64,000 bases of DNA from Lacinutrix sp. Hel_I_90 (GCF_000934685.1 NZ_JYNQ01000001.1:1476501-1540500), one strand, 5' to 3'; positions 37,854 to 47,073 are shown, counted from the first letter of the stretch. Numbers and translations: made by a program. The notes: a model not told the origin generated them from the sequence alone.

Positions 37854-37897
37854 ATTAGTTAATGGTCTATTCATTTTTATACTTAAAGCGTTTGCTC

Positions 37898-37905
37898 TAT
37901 TTTTG
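37898..37905 (+). promoter_or_regulatory. -7 box TATTTTTG of nadE
   Basis: An exact TAnnTTTG match 40 bases before the nadE ATG at 37946. It lies 5 bases from the oppositely oriented gldB box, so the two polymerase sites overlap. Confidence 0.45.
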
Positions 37906-37910
37906 TTATG

Positions 37911-37918
37911 CAAAGGTA
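37911..37918 (-). promoter_or_regulatory. -7 box TACCTTTG of gldB-gldC
   Basis: On the minus strand it reads TACCTTTG, an exact TAnnTTTG match, 57 bases before the gldB ATG at 37853. Confidence 0.5.
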
Positions 37919-37945
37919 CTATTCTTTGTTTTAAATTCTTATAAA

Positions 37946-38734
37946 ATGCAAACAGAAAAGGTTGTTAATCACATAGTAGATTGGTTAAAAGCGTATGCTA
38001 CTAATGCAAAAGTCAATGGTTTTGTTATTGGTATTTCTGGCGGAATAGATTCTGCCGTCACCTCCATATTATGCGCCAAAACAGGCCTAAAAGTACGCTG
38101 TATTGAAATGCCGATTCATCAAGCCGAAAGTCATGTTTCTCGGGCCCAAGAGCATATAAAACAACTAAAATCACGCTTCTCTAATGTGAGTGCTACGCGA
38201 ACAGATTTAACGCCTGTTTTTGAAGAATTTAAAACCGAAGTTTCTCTTGATGGAAAAAAAGAAGTCGTTGATATGGCTTTGGCCAACACGCGCGCGCGTT
38301 TACGTATGACAACCTTATACTATCATGCTGGATTATCAGGCCTACTGGTTGCTGGCACGGGTAATAAAGTGGAAGACTTTGGCGTTGGGTTTTACACGAA
38401 GTATGGTGATGGCGGTGTTGATTTGAGTCCGATTGCAGATTTACTTAAAAGTGAAGTGTATAAAATAGGAGCGTTTTTAGAGGTTTCGGATGCGATAATG
38501 AAAGCCGCGCCAAGCGATGGATTATTTGGTGATACCCGCAGTGATGAAGACCAAATTGGAGCTTCTTACCCAGAATTAGAATGGGCCATGCAAATGGATG
38601 AGTCTGGAAAAACAGAAAAAGATTTCTCTGGTAGAGAACAAAACGTATTTAAAATATACCAGCGGTTCAACACCTCAAACAAACACAAAATGGTCGCCAT
38701 CCCAATTTGTGAGGTCCCCAAAGAATACAAATAA
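37946..38734 (+). CDS. nadE: NAD+ synthase, ammonia-dependent
   Basis: Amidates nicotinate adenine dinucleotide to NAD+, using ATP and NH3. Start chosen at ATG 37946 (MQTEKVVNHIVDWL), which gives 262 residues, the usual size of the short NH3-dependent form; there is no nitrilase domain. PP-loop FVIGISGGIDSAVTS at about 28; substrate motif GTGNKVEDFGVGFYTKYGDG; LLKSEVYKIG. It is divergent from gldB, a linkage I recall from other Bacteroidota. Confidence 0.94.
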   Translation: MQTEKVVNHIVDWLKAYATNAKVNGFVIGISGGIDSAVTSILCAKTGLKVRCIEMPIHQAESHVSRAQEHIKQLKSRFSNVSATRTDLTPVFEEFKTEVSLDGKKEVVDMALANTRARLRMTTLYYHAGLSGLLVAGTGNKVEDFGVGFYTKYGDGGVDLSPIADLLKSEVYKIGAFLEVSDAIMKAAPSDGLFGDTRSDEDQIGASYPELEWAMQMDESGKTEKDFSGREQNVFKIYQRFNTSNKHKMVAIPICEVPKEYK

Positions 38735-38841
38735 ATATTGATAATATTATACAAAAGCCTTATCTTTATGGGGCTATTTAATGCTTCTATTATCATTTTT
38801 GTTTAATCGAATCAGGTTGAACAAAAGCAAAACATTTAATT

Positions 38842-39471
38842 ATGATAAAACTATTAGTCGTTGATCAGCATCCTATAATTAGCAAAGGCTTAGAGCTAAT
38901 ATTTAACACGACTCAAGAAATAAAATTTATTGGTAGTGTTGCTGACGGTGAAACGCTGTTTAATTTTATCTCTAAAAATCGCGTCGATTTTATTTTAATT
39001 GAAATTGACTTACCTAAACTTAACGGGATTACTGCTGTTAGACGTTTAAAACAAGAATATCCGGAGATTAAAGTTATAGTTTTTACAGCACAGCCCGAAG
39101 ATGTCTATGCTGTAAGTGCTATTAAAGCTGGTGCTCATGGATACGTTCAAAAGACGACAGACATAATAACCCTCAAAAATGCCATTACTTCTGTTTATAA
39201 CGATGGAAAGGTTTATTTAAGCGATGGGTTAAATAAACGCTTAAGCATGAATTCTAAAGGCATAAAAAATGGCACCTATCATAAAAAACTCTCTACCAGA
39301 GAAGTTGAAGTGCTAAAACTCTTAGCGTCTGGAAGAAGAAATAAGGAAATCGCTGAAGAATTAAATATTAATGAAAAAACAGTGAGTACTTATAGAGCAC
39401 GTTTAATGAAGAAACTTAATGTAACAAACTTAGTAGATTTGGTAAATCAAGCACATTCTTTGCGCCTATAG
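38842..39471 (+). CDS. Orphan LuxR/NarL-type regulator with a degenerate receiver (Asp to Glu)
   Basis: A 209-residue two-domain regulator. In the receiver domain (about 2-118) the phospho-acceptor position is Glu 54 (FILIEIDLP, where VLMDVNMP is normal), and the acidic pair is D8-Q9 rather than two acids; the conserved Thr (VFTA) and Lys (GYVQK) remain. The LuxR helix-turn-helix is intact (LSTREVEVLKLLASGRRNKE, then NEKTVSTYRARLMKKL). No kinase gene is adjacent. It probably works without phosphorylation, or is locked in an active-like state. It ends in a 6-base overlap with dnaG. Confidence 0.9.
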   Translation: MIKLLVVDQHPIISKGLELIFNTTQEIKFIGSVADGETLFNFISKNRVDFILIEIDLPKLNGITAVRRLKQEYPEIKVIVFTAQPEDVYAVSAIKAGAHGYVQKTTDIITLKNAITSVYNDGKVYLSDGLNKRLSMNSKGIKNGTYHKKLSTREVEVLKLLASGRRNKEIAEELNINEKTVSTYRARLMKKLNVTNLVDLVNQAHSLRL

Positions 39472-41424
39472 TACACGGTTAAGTTTACGAGACAATAACC
39501 TTTTTAAGCCAGAATATTCTTTAACCTCCTCTAAAATCGATTTATTAACTTCGTTTTTAATCGCCATTGTTTGTTGTTGAAAGCCAATAACTTTCTTATC
39601 TATTAAGTGACAACGCAAACTTAAAATAGTATCACTTACTAACTGTGCAATGGTTTCATCCTTGGGTTTAGGGTAAATATCCTTACGATTCCAATCTGAA
39701 AGCTCATACCGCTCATCTTCCATTAAAATAGTGGTGATTTGATTTCCCACTTCGGCATCGACATTCTTTATAAATTCCTCCGAAGAAAATTCTGGATTCT
39801 GATTTAAGGTTTCAATAATTTTATAGTATAAACTTTTGAATTGCTCGTTAGAAAACTCCATTTCATCATCTTGTAAATCTAAAAACACTTTTTCAAAGAC
39901 TTTCGTTTGATGAATTACTGGTTCTAAAATTAAATCGCCCTTATCATTTTCTTTTAAAACAAGATCTTCAAAATCCTCTGTTCTATTTCCGTAAAGTAAA
40001 AGAATTTCTATAATTTTACGTTCTAAAACATACTGCACATCTACCTTTTTTACAGGCTCTTGATGTTTAATGACGTCAAATGCTTTAGGCTGATTTTGTT
40101 GGGTTCTTGAAGCCCCCTGAGTTTCCTTATTATTAATTTGTGCCAAAGTACTAAATAGCACATCTTCACGAATATCCATAATACGTGCACATTCCTGAAT
40201 GTAAATCTCCTTTTTTATGCGGTCTGGAATTTTAGAAATACTATTAATAATATCTCTAATCGTTTCTGCCTTTTTTACAGGGTCATTTTTAGAATCCTCA
40301 TATAAAACCGAAGCCTTAAATTGTATAAAGTCCTTTGCATTCTCGTTTAGGTAATGCGACAGTTCTTCTAAGGTATTTTTTTTTGCAAAGCTATCTGGAT
40401 CCTCGCCTTCTGGAAACGAGCAAACCTTAACATTCATCCCTTGTTCAAGAATTAAATCAATACCACGAAGGGAGGCGCGCATTCCAGCTGCATCACCATC
40501 AAAAAGTACTGTGATATTTTTTGTAAGCCTGTTAATTAATCTAATTTGCTCACTAGTTAGTGCTGTTCCAGAAGAAGATACCACATTGTGTATTCCTGTT
40601 TGATGCAGTTGTATCACATCGGTATACCCTTCAACCAGATAACAGTTATCTTCCTTTGCTATGCTTTGTTTTGCATGATAAATGCCATAAAGCACTTTGC
40701 TTTTATGATACAAATCACTCTCTGGTGAATTTAAGTATTTTGCTGCTTTTTTATCATTAGTTAAAATACGTCCCCCAAAGCCTAATACACGACCGCTCAT
40801 ACTATGTATAGGAAACAAAACGCGGCCTTTAAAGCGATCAAAATGTTTATTATCCTTAACAATAGTTAAGCCTGTACCTTCTAAAAACTCTAATTTGTAG
40901 CCTTTTTTTAGAGCTTCATCAGTAAAGGCACTCCATTGATCTAAGGAATAACCTAAATCAAATTTCTTTATGGTTTCTTCTGTAAATCCACGCTCCTTAA
41001 AGTAACTTAAGCCAATGGCCTTACCTTGGTCTGTTTTATGTAAAATATTTTGAAAATACTGACTTGCAAATTCACTCACTAAATACAAACTTTCGCGTTT
41101 GTCTTGTGCTTCTTTTTGCTCGTTAGACTGCTCTGTTTCTTCTATTTCAATATTGTATTTTTTAGCAAGATACTTAATCGCTTCAGGGTAGGTAAAATGC
41201 TCGTGCTCCATTAAGAACGCGACAACATTCCCCCCTTTTCCTGTACTAAAATCTTTCCATATTTGCTTTACAGGAGACACCATAAAACTAGGCGTGCGTT
41301 CTTCGCTAAACGGGCTCAATCCTTTAAAACTACTTCCTGATTTTTTTAGCTGAACAAAATCACCAATAACCTCCTCTAGTCGAGCAGTTTCATAAACTTG
41401 ATCTATGGATGATTTTGATATCAA
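39466..41424 (-). CDS. dnaG: DNA primase DnaG lacking the zinc-ribbon ligands
   Basis: Synthesises RNA primers for replication. A 652-residue protein with a CHC2-like N-terminal domain (1-95), TOPRIM/RNA polymerase core (about 150-430; LVEGYTDVIQLHQTG and LFDGDAAGMRASLRG) and a C-terminal DnaB-interaction domain. The four zinc ligands of the N-terminal ribbon are replaced: S37 and S40 (SPFSEERTPSF), D58 and T61 (WKDFSTGKGGN), where E. coli has Cys-Pro-Phe-His and Cys-x2-Cys. The fold motifs around them are kept. It converges on the LuxR gene; the shared palindrome CTATAG supplies a TAG stop to both. Confidence 0.95.
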   Translation of the reverse strand: MISKSSIDQVYETARLEEVIGDFVQLKKSGSSFKGLSPFSEERTPSFMVSPVKQIWKDFSTGKGGNVVAFLMEHEHFTYPEAIKYLAKKYNIEIEETEQSNEQKEAQDKRESLYLVSEFASQYFQNILHKTDQGKAIGLSYFKERGFTEETIKKFDLGYSLDQWSAFTDEALKKGYKLEFLEGTGLTIVKDNKHFDRFKGRVLFPIHSMSGRVLGFGGRILTNDKKAAKYLNSPESDLYHKSKVLYGIYHAKQSIAKEDNCYLVEGYTDVIQLHQTGIHNVVSSSGTALTSEQIRLINRLTKNITVLFDGDAAGMRASLRGIDLILEQGMNVKVCSFPEGEDPDSFAKKNTLEELSHYLNENAKDFIQFKASVLYEDSKNDPVKKAETIRDIINSISKIPDRIKKEIYIQECARIMDIREDVLFSTLAQINNKETQGASRTQQNQPKAFDVIKHQEPVKKVDVQYVLERKIIEILLLYGNRTEDFEDLVLKENDKGDLILEPVIHQTKVFEKVFLDLQDDEMEFSNEQFKSLYYKIIETLNQNPEFSSEEFIKNVDAEVGNQITTILMEDERYELSDWNRKDIYPKPKDETIAQLVSDTILSLRCHLIDKKVIGFQQQTMAIKNEVNKSILEEVKEYSGLKRLLSRKLNRVL

Positions 41425-41475
41425 AATTTTGAAGATTTTCGCCGTTAAGGCATTACTATATAAATGTAATTAAAA

Positions 41476-42390
41476 CTAATCCCTTATTAAAGGCATAGTA
41501 CTGCATCGCAGTAAGCCTTCTTGTTTTGCTATTTCAGCATAAGGAACTTCTTCGACTGTAAAACCTTCTTTACGTAACCAGGCATTTAATCTTGTGAACT
41601 TTTTTTCAGATATAATCACTTGTTCAGAAATGGAGAACACATTACTATTCATGTTATACATTTCTTCTTTTGAAATAATAAAACAGTTGTCTTTCCCGAA
41701 GTAGTTTAACAACCATTCATATTCTTCTTCCTCTAAAAATCCTTCCTTGTGTAATATCGCCTTATTGGTTCCTATAGGTTGAAAGCAACAATCTAAGTGC
41801 AATGCATTGTCTTTCGCTATAGTTTGAGACTTACGTAAATTAAATGACTTCACTTTTTTATGAGGAAACGTTTTTTCAATAAACGCGACGCCTTGCATGT
41901 TGGTGCGGGCAACAATATAATCTGAATAATCAGCTTCACGGTAGGTACCTATAAAAATATAATCATTGCAAAGGATCACATCACCACCTTCAATATGAAC
42001 CTCCTCTGGCGGCCGTATTACCTTTTCTGGAGCTACCTGGTCTATTATGTATTGAATAGCGTCTAGCTCGTTCTCTCTATCTGGAAGAATATTTGCTTTA
42101 ACAAAAACATCATCAATGACAAACGCAATGTCTCTAGTAAAAATCTGATTACAATTCTCAATCATTTCAGGTCTAAAAACCTTGACATTATACTTATCAA
42201 ATACCTTGGCAACGGCTTCCATTTCAGCTACCATATCTTCTTCTAAAGGATAGGTCCCCGCTTTTATATGCTCTAATGATTTAGGGTCATAAGCTTCGGT
42301 TTCCTTTGGAGTGGGCCCATTACTTTTTGCCGTTCCTAGAATAACAGCTTTTAATCGTGAGGTCTCGTTTTTAACGTTTAGTTTTAGCAT
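41476..42390 (-). CDS. Dimethylargininase/arginine deiminase-like amidinotransferase-fold enzyme
   Basis: A 304-residue guanidino-group-modifying enzyme from the ATG at 42390 (MLKLNVKNETSRLKAVILG). The catalytic triad regions are visible: acidic residues in IFTRDIAFV and HIEGGDV, His in NALHLDCCF, and the nucleophile Cys close to the end in LLRCSTMPLIRD. Family members hydrolyse dimethylarginine, arginine or related guanidines to citrulline-type products; the exact substrate is open. It lies between gltA (terminator in between) and dnaG. Confidence 0.82.
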   Translation of the reverse strand: MLKLNVKNETSRLKAVILGTAKSNGPTPKETEAYDPKSLEHIKAGTYPLEEDMVAEMEAVAKVFDKYNVKVFRPEMIENCNQIFTRDIAFVIDDVFVKANILPDRENELDAIQYIIDQVAPEKVIRPPEEVHIEGGDVILCNDYIFIGTYREADYSDYIVARTNMQGVAFIEKTFPHKKVKSFNLRKSQTIAKDNALHLDCCFQPIGTNKAILHKEGFLEEEEYEWLLNYFGKDNCFIISKEEMYNMNSNVFSISEQVIISEKKFTRLNAWLRKEGFTVEEVPYAEIAKQEGLLRCSTMPLIRD

Positions 42391-42401
42391 GGTGTAAAGA
42401 T

Positions 42402-42435
42402 AAAAAAAAGCTTCATAAAAAATTATGAAGCTTTT
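42402..42435 (-). terminator. Intrinsic terminator of gltA
   Basis: Perfect 13-bp stem AAAAGCTTCATAA (42406-42418) / TTATGAAGCTTTT (42423-42435), 4-base loop, with an eight-base T-run on the minus strand (42402-42409). It lies 18 bases past the gltA stop. Confidence 0.92.
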
Positions 42436-42452
42436 CAATTTTATATAAAATA

Positions 42453-43739
42453 TTAGCGTTTGCTAATGTCTTTAAAAGGTCTGTGGGTTTCTCCAATATA
42501 AATTTGTCTTGGTCTTCCTATTGGTTCTTTACGCAAACGCATTTCTCTCCATTGCGCAATCCAACCAGGCAAACGACCTAAGGCAAACATTACTGTAAAC
42601 ATTTCTACAGGAATACCCATAGATCTGTATATAATACCCGAATAGAAATCTACATTTGGATAAAGTTTACGTTTTACAAAATAATCATCACTTAATGCTT
42701 CAGACGCTAACCCTTTAGCAATATCCAACACTGGGTCTTCTACACCTAGGTCTCCTAAAACTTCGTCTGCTGCTTTTTTAATGATTTTAGCTCGTGGATC
42801 AAAGTTTTTATAGACTCTGTGTCCAAAGCCCATTAAGCGAAAAGGATCTTCTTTATCTTTCGCTTTGGCCATAAACTTCTTGGTGTCACCACCGTCTTCT
42901 TTTATAGCTTCTAACATTTCTAAAACCGCTTGGTTTGCACCACCGTGCAATGGACCCCAAAGTGCTGAAATACCAGCAGAAAGCGACGCAAATAAACCAG
43001 CGTGTGATGATCCTACAATTCTAACGGTAGAAGTAGAACAGTTTTGTTCATGATCTGCATGCAAGATTAATAGTTTATCTAAAGCATTAACTAAAATAGG
43101 GTTTTGTTTGTACTCCTCATTTGGCTTTTTGAACATCATTTTAAGAACGTTCTCTACATAACCTAAGGAGTTATCGCCATAATCTAATGGCAATCCTTTT
43201 TGTTTGCGCATAGTCCATGCGACAAGCACTGGAAATTTACCCATTATTTTAACCACTGTTTTATACATAGCTTCTTCTGAATCTACATTTACAGATGATG
43301 GGTTAAACGCCGTTAATGCACTTGTTAATGACGATAAAACGCCCATTGGGTGCGCCGATTTTGGAAAAGCATCTAAAATTTTCTTTATATCATCATCTAC
43401 AACAGATTCTTCTTTAATATCATGAGCAAATTTACTAAGCTGCTCTTGATTAGGTAATTCACCAAAAATTAAAAGAAATGCTACTTCAAGAAAAGAAGCT
43501 TTATCTGCAAGCTCTTCGATAGAATAGCCTCTGTATCGTAAAATACCTTCTTCTCCATTTAAAAATGTAATAGCACTTTCACATGACCCGGTATTTTTAT
43601 ACCCTGGATCTAGAGTGGTCACGCCTCCAGTAACTGCTCTCAATGAGCTAATATCCATTCCTACTTCATTCTCTGTTCCTACTACTAATGGAAACTCGTG
43701 CTTTTTACCATTAACTTCAAGTGTAGCTTTATCTGACAT
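42453..43739 (-). CDS. gltA: Citrate synthase
   Basis: Condenses acetyl-CoA and oxaloacetate; entry to the TCA cycle. The 428-residue protein has the Gram-negative (type II) form with an N-terminal beta domain (LEVNGKKHEFPLVVGTENEV). Active-site regions: LHADHEQNCSTSTVR (His), MGFGHRVYKNFDPRA (His) and the C-terminal Asp region VDFYSGIIY. Monocistronic, with a strong terminator. No consensus -7 box is seen; a small ACCTTT/AAAGGT hairpin lies upstream at 43806-43820. Confidence 0.97.
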   Translation of the reverse strand: MSDKATLEVNGKKHEFPLVVGTENEVGMDISSLRAVTGGVTTLDPGYKNTGSCESAITFLNGEEGILRYRGYSIEELADKASFLEVAFLLIFGELPNQEQLSKFAHDIKEESVVDDDIKKILDAFPKSAHPMGVLSSLTSALTAFNPSSVNVDSEEAMYKTVVKIMGKFPVLVAWTMRKQKGLPLDYGDNSLGYVENVLKMMFKKPNEEYKQNPILVNALDKLLILHADHEQNCSTSTVRIVGSSHAGLFASLSAGISALWGPLHGGANQAVLEMLEAIKEDGGDTKKFMAKAKDKEDPFRLMGFGHRVYKNFDPRAKIIKKAADEVLGDLGVEDPVLDIAKGLASEALSDDYFVKRKLYPNVDFYSGIIYRSMGIPVEMFTVMFALGRLPGWIAQWREMRLRKEPIGRPRQIYIGETHRPFKDISKR

Positions 43740-43897
43740 ATATAATTGAATTATTTTATTATTTTCGGGAGGGTAAATTTACAAAAACTATAGCGATATA
43801 TAAAGACCTTTTACAAAGGTTTTAACATTTTAGTTATAATAGAAATTGATAGTGAAAAATGTTCGTGAAGATATTTACAAACAACCTTAAATAACGT

Positions 43898-43931
43898 AAA
43901 AAAACTCACTATGGATATATAGTGAGTTTTT
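43898..43931 (-). terminator. Intrinsic terminator of eno
   Basis: Perfect 13-bp stem AAAAACTCACTAT (43900-43912) / ATAGTGAGTTTTT (43919-43931), 6-base loop, T-run on the minus strand. It lies 23 bases after the eno stop and is separated from gltA by about 160 bases. Confidence 0.92.
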
Positions 43932-43954
43932 CTTAAAATTAGGTGCAGTAAACT

Positions 43955-45247
43955 TTATCGTTTTATTTTAAAAGCGCTTTCCTTAGGATAGTAAGCAACA
44001 GCTCCTAATTCCTCTTCTATACGTAATAATTGATTGTATTTTGCCATACGATCACTACGTGAAGCAGAACCTGTTTTTATTTGACCGCAGTTTAATGCAA
44101 CGGCTAAATCTGCAATCGTAGTATCTTCTGTTTCACCAGATCTGTGAGACATGACAGAGGTGTAACCCGCATTATGCGCCATATTCACAGCTGCGATGGT
44201 TTCTGTTAATGTCCCTATTTGGTTCACTTTAATTAAAATTGAATTGGCAATATTGTTTTTTATACCCTTAGACAAACGTTCAACATTAGTCACATATAAA
44301 TCGTCACCCACTAACTGTACTTTATCTCCAATTTGTTCGGTTAAATATTTCCAACCTTCCCAATCGTTTTCATCCATGCCATCTTCAATAGAAATAATTG
44401 GATAGTTACGCGATAATTCAGCTAAATAATCTGCTTGTTCTTTACTTGTTCTTATTTTTCCGGTAGCGCCTTCAAACTTTGTGTAATCGTATTTACCATT
44501 GACATAAAATTCTGCTGCCGCACAATCTAGGGCAATCATCACATCATCTCCTAGTTTATAGCCTGCATTCTTAACTGCCTTTGCAATAGTATCTAGAGCA
44601 TCTTCTGTACCGTCTAACGTTGGTGCAAATCCCCCTTCATCACCTACTGCTGTGCTTAACCCTCTATCGTGTAATACTTTCTTTAAATTATGAAAAATTT
44701 CCGTTCCCATTTGTAAAGCATGAGAGAAATTAGTTGCCTTTACTGGCATCACCATAAATTCCTGAAAAGCTATTGGCGCATCACTGTGTGACCCTCCATT
44801 TATAATATTCATCATTGGCACTGGTAATGTGTTAGCACTAACCCCTCCAATATATCTATATAATGGCATACCAAGTTCGGCAGCTGCAGCTTTAGCTACT
44901 GCTAAGGACACCCCTAAAATCGCATTAGCTCCTAATTTAGATTTATTAGGCGTGCCGTCAATTTCACACATTAAGGTGTCGATATAATTTTGTTCGAAAA
45001 CATTAACACCTAAAAGCTCTTCGGCTAAAATAGAATTCACATTATCTACTGCTTTAGTCACGCCTTTACCCATAAATTTATCACCACCGTCACGTAATTC
45101 TACAGCTTCATGTTCTCCGGTTGATGCTCCAGATGGTACTGCTGCTCTACCCATATATCCATTTTCTGTTTCTACATCTACTTCTACTGTTGGATTACCT
45201 CTTGAATCGAAAATTTGTCTTGCGTGTACGTTGATTATAATACTCAT
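43955..45247 (-). CDS. eno: Enolase
   Basis: Interconverts 2-phosphoglycerate and phosphoenolpyruvate. 430 residues, standard length. Visible motifs: [31 protein letters not shown] (catalytic loop), VGDEGGFAP, metal ligands around [11 protein letters not shown] and [10 protein letters not shown], and the signature [20 protein letters not shown] with catalytic Lys in [13 protein letters not shown]. It has its own strong promoter with both -7 and -33 boxes and its own terminator, so it is a monocistronic unit. Confidence 0.98.
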   Translation of the reverse strand: MSIIINVHARQIFDSRGNPTVEVDVETENGYMGRAAVPSGASTGEHEAVELRDGGDKFMGKGVTKAVDNVNSILAEELLGVNVFEQNYIDTLMCEIDGTPNKSKLGANAILGVSLAVAKAAAAELGMPLYRYIGGVSANTLPVPMMNIINGGSHSDAPIAFQEFMVMPVKATNFSHALQMGTEIFHNLKKVLHDRGLSTAVGDEGGFAPTLDGTEDALDTIAKAVKNAGYKLGDDVMIALDCAAAEFYVNGKYDYTKFEGATGKIRTSKEQADYLAELSRNYPIISIEDGMDENDWEGWKYLTEQIGDKVQLVGDDLYVTNVERLSKGIKNNIANSILIKVNQIGTLTETIAAVNMAHNAGYTSVMSHRSGETEDTTIADLAVALNCGQIKTGSASRSDRMAKYNQLLRIEEELGAVAYYPKESAFKIKR

Positions 45248-45270
45248 AAGTTGTTTTTTTTTAATAACCT

Positions 45271-45300
45271 CAAATTTACTACTAAAATCTGGGTTGCAAA
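45271..45300 (-). promoter_or_regulatory. eno promoter with -33 TTTG and -7 TAAATTTG
   Basis: On the minus strand TTTG (45300-45297) and TAAATTTG (45278-45271) are separated by 18 bases, matching the Bacteroidota housekeeping promoter. 23 bases separate the -7 box from the ATG at 45247. Confidence 0.78.
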
Positions 45301-45343
45301 TCGATTTTAAATATAAAATTTGCGATAACGTTTTAGTAAAATT

Positions 45344-45380
45344 AAAAAGGCAACAAACCGATTGATTTATTGCCTTTTTT
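45344..45380 (-). terminator. Intrinsic terminator of carA
   Basis: AAAAAGGCAA (45344-45353) pairs with TTGCCTTTTT (45370-45379) around a 16-base loop; a run of T on the minus strand follows. It lies 3 bases after the carA stop. Confidence 0.85.
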
Positions 45381-45382
45381 TA

Positions 45383-46486
45383 TTAATTTGATTTAATATT
45401 ATTTATAAATTCATCAAATAAATATGACGAATCATGTGGTCCTGGACTTGCTTCTGGGTGGTATTGTACAGAAAAAACATTCTTAGATTTCATCTTGATA
45501 CCTGCCACCGTATTGTCATTGAGGTGTACATGTGTGATTTCAATATCATTATGCGCTTCTGTTTCTTCTCTATTGATTGAAAAACCATGGTTTTGAGAAG
45601 TAATCTCCCCTTTTCCCGTTACTAAATTCTTCACTGGATGGTTGATACCTCTATGCCCGTGGTGCATTTTATACGTTGAAATACCATTTGCGAGAGCAAT
45701 AATCTGATGCCCTAAACAAATCCCAAATAAGGGCAGATTTCTTTTTATAATTTCTTTAGCCAAAGTCTGAGCTTCTATTAATGGCTCTGGATCTCCAGGC
45801 CCGTTTGACAAAAAGTAACCATCAGGATTAAAGGCACTTAACTCCTCGAATGTTGCGTTGTAAGGAAAGACCTTAACATAGGCGTCACGCTTGACTAGAT
45901 TAAGAAGGATATTCTTTTTAATCCCAATATCTAAAGCAGCAATTCTTATTGAAGCCTTTTCATCGCCAATATAATAGGGCGCTTTAGTTGACACTTTAGA
46001 GGCTAACTCTAAGCCATTCATGTCTGGGGTTTCTGCTAACTGCTTTTTTAAGTCTTCGATATTATCAACTTGAGTAGAGATAACAGCATTCATGGCACCA
46101 TTATCACGAATGTAGCTTACTAATGCTCTGGTATCAACATCTGAAATCGCTAAAAGATTATTTTTATTTAAGAACGCTTCTAAAGAACCATCTGCTGCGT
46201 CACGAGAAAATTCATAACTGAAGTTCTTACAAATTAATCCTGAAATTTTAACAGAATCTGATTGTGATTCTTCGTCATTTACGCCATAGTTTCCTATGTG
46301 CGCATTTGTAGTGACCATCAATTGTCCAAAATACGACGGATCTGTGAAAATTTCCTGATAACCTGTCATACCTGTATTGAAACAGACTTCGCCAAAGGCG
46401 CTTCCTTCTCTCCCTACTGCTTTACCGTGAAATATTGTTCCGTCTGCTAATAGGATTACTGCTTTTTTAAGTTTTTGGTACTTCAT
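45383..46486 (-). CDS. carA: Carbamoyl-phosphate synthase small (glutaminase) subunit
   Basis: Provides ammonia from glutamine to the large subunit CarB for arginine and pyrimidine synthesis. Start chosen at ATG 46486 (MKYQKLKKAVILLADGTIFH), giving 367 residues; an upstream extension of 16 residues is unlikely. The class I amidotransferase part has PLFGICLGHQIIALA (nucleophile Cys) and QYHPEASPGPHD. carB is not adjacent, which differs from the usual carAB operon. It lies between the terminators of rplQ and its own, so it must have its own promoter; none matching the consensus is visible. Confidence 0.96.
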   Translation of the reverse strand: MKYQKLKKAVILLADGTIFHGKAVGREGSAFGEVCFNTGMTGYQEIFTDPSYFGQLMVTTNAHIGNYGVNDEESQSDSVKISGLICKNFSYEFSRDAADGSLEAFLNKNNLLAISDVDTRALVSYIRDNGAMNAVISTQVDNIEDLKKQLAETPDMNGLELASKVSTKAPYYIGDEKASIRIAALDIGIKKNILLNLVKRDAYVKVFPYNATFEELSAFNPDGYFLSNGPGDPEPLIEAQTLAKEIIKRNLPLFGICLGHQIIALANGISTYKMHHGHRGINHPVKNLVTGKGEITSQNHGFSINREETEAHNDIEITHVHLNDNTVAGIKMKSKNVFSVQYHPEASPGPHDSSYLFDEFINNIKSN

Positions 46487-46542
46487 ATAAAATTTAATGA
46501 GATTCTCAGCTACGTGAGAACTAAGGTTTGGCAAAATTGCAT

Positions 46543-46576
46543 AAAAAAAAGGATAAACTAAAATAGTTTATCCTTT
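46543..46576 (-). terminator. Intrinsic terminator at the end of the ribosomal operon
   Basis: Perfect 13-bp stem AAAGGATAAACTA (46548-46560) / TAGTTTATCCTTT (46564-46576) with a 3-base loop and an eight-base T-run on the minus strand. It follows rplQ by 23 bases and closes the str-S10-spc-alpha cluster. Confidence 0.93.
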
Positions 46577-46599
46577 ATATATTAAATGCTTATTAACAT

Positions 46600-47073
46600 T
46601 TATTCTTCTTCCTCGTTAGTTGCTTTAGTTTCTACAACTGGAGCATCAGCTGGTTTTCCACCTCGACGACTTCTACGCGTTGTTTTCTTGGCTTTCTTAT
46701 CTGCGTTGTAGATTTCATTATAATCTACTAACTCAATCATTGCCATATCAGCGTTATCACCTAGACGATTACCTAACTTGATAATACGTGTGTAACCTCC
46801 TGGACGATCACCTACTTTTGCAGCTACATCTCTAAATAATTCTGTTACAGCCTCTTTTTGACGCAATCTTGAAAATACGATACGTCTGTTGTGTGTCGTG
46901 TCTTCTTTAGACTTTGTTATCATTGGCTCAACAAACCCTTTTAAAGCTTTTGCTTTTGCAACCGTAGTATTAATACGCTTGTGCTCTATTAAAGAACAAG
47001 CCATATTTGCTAACATTGATTTTCTGTGAGCTGTTTGTCTACCTAGGTGGTTTACTTTTTTTCCGTGTCTCAT
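46600..47073 (-). CDS. rplQ: Ribosomal protein L17
   Basis: Large-subunit protein near the tunnel exit. Typical N-terminus [20 protein letters not shown]. At 157 residues it is about 30 longer than in E. coli because of a C-terminal tail that is first Lys/Arg-rich ([15 protein letters not shown]) and then acidic (NEEEE). Last gene of the ribosomal cluster, 60 bases after rpoA. Confidence 0.97.
   Translation of the reverse strand: MRHGKKVNHLGRQTAHRKSMLANMACSLIEHKRINTTVAKAKALKGFVEPMITKSKEDTTHNRRIVFSRLRQKEAVTELFRDVAAKVGDRPGGYTRIIKLGNRLGDNADMAMIELVDYNEIYNADKKAKKTTRRSRRGGKPADAPVVETKATNEEEE

Noticed and set aside
37854-37913. N-terminal extension of GldB
   Set aside because: It would bury the lipoprotein signal peptide and cover the gldB promoter box; MYKYIFL at 37853 is the proper start.
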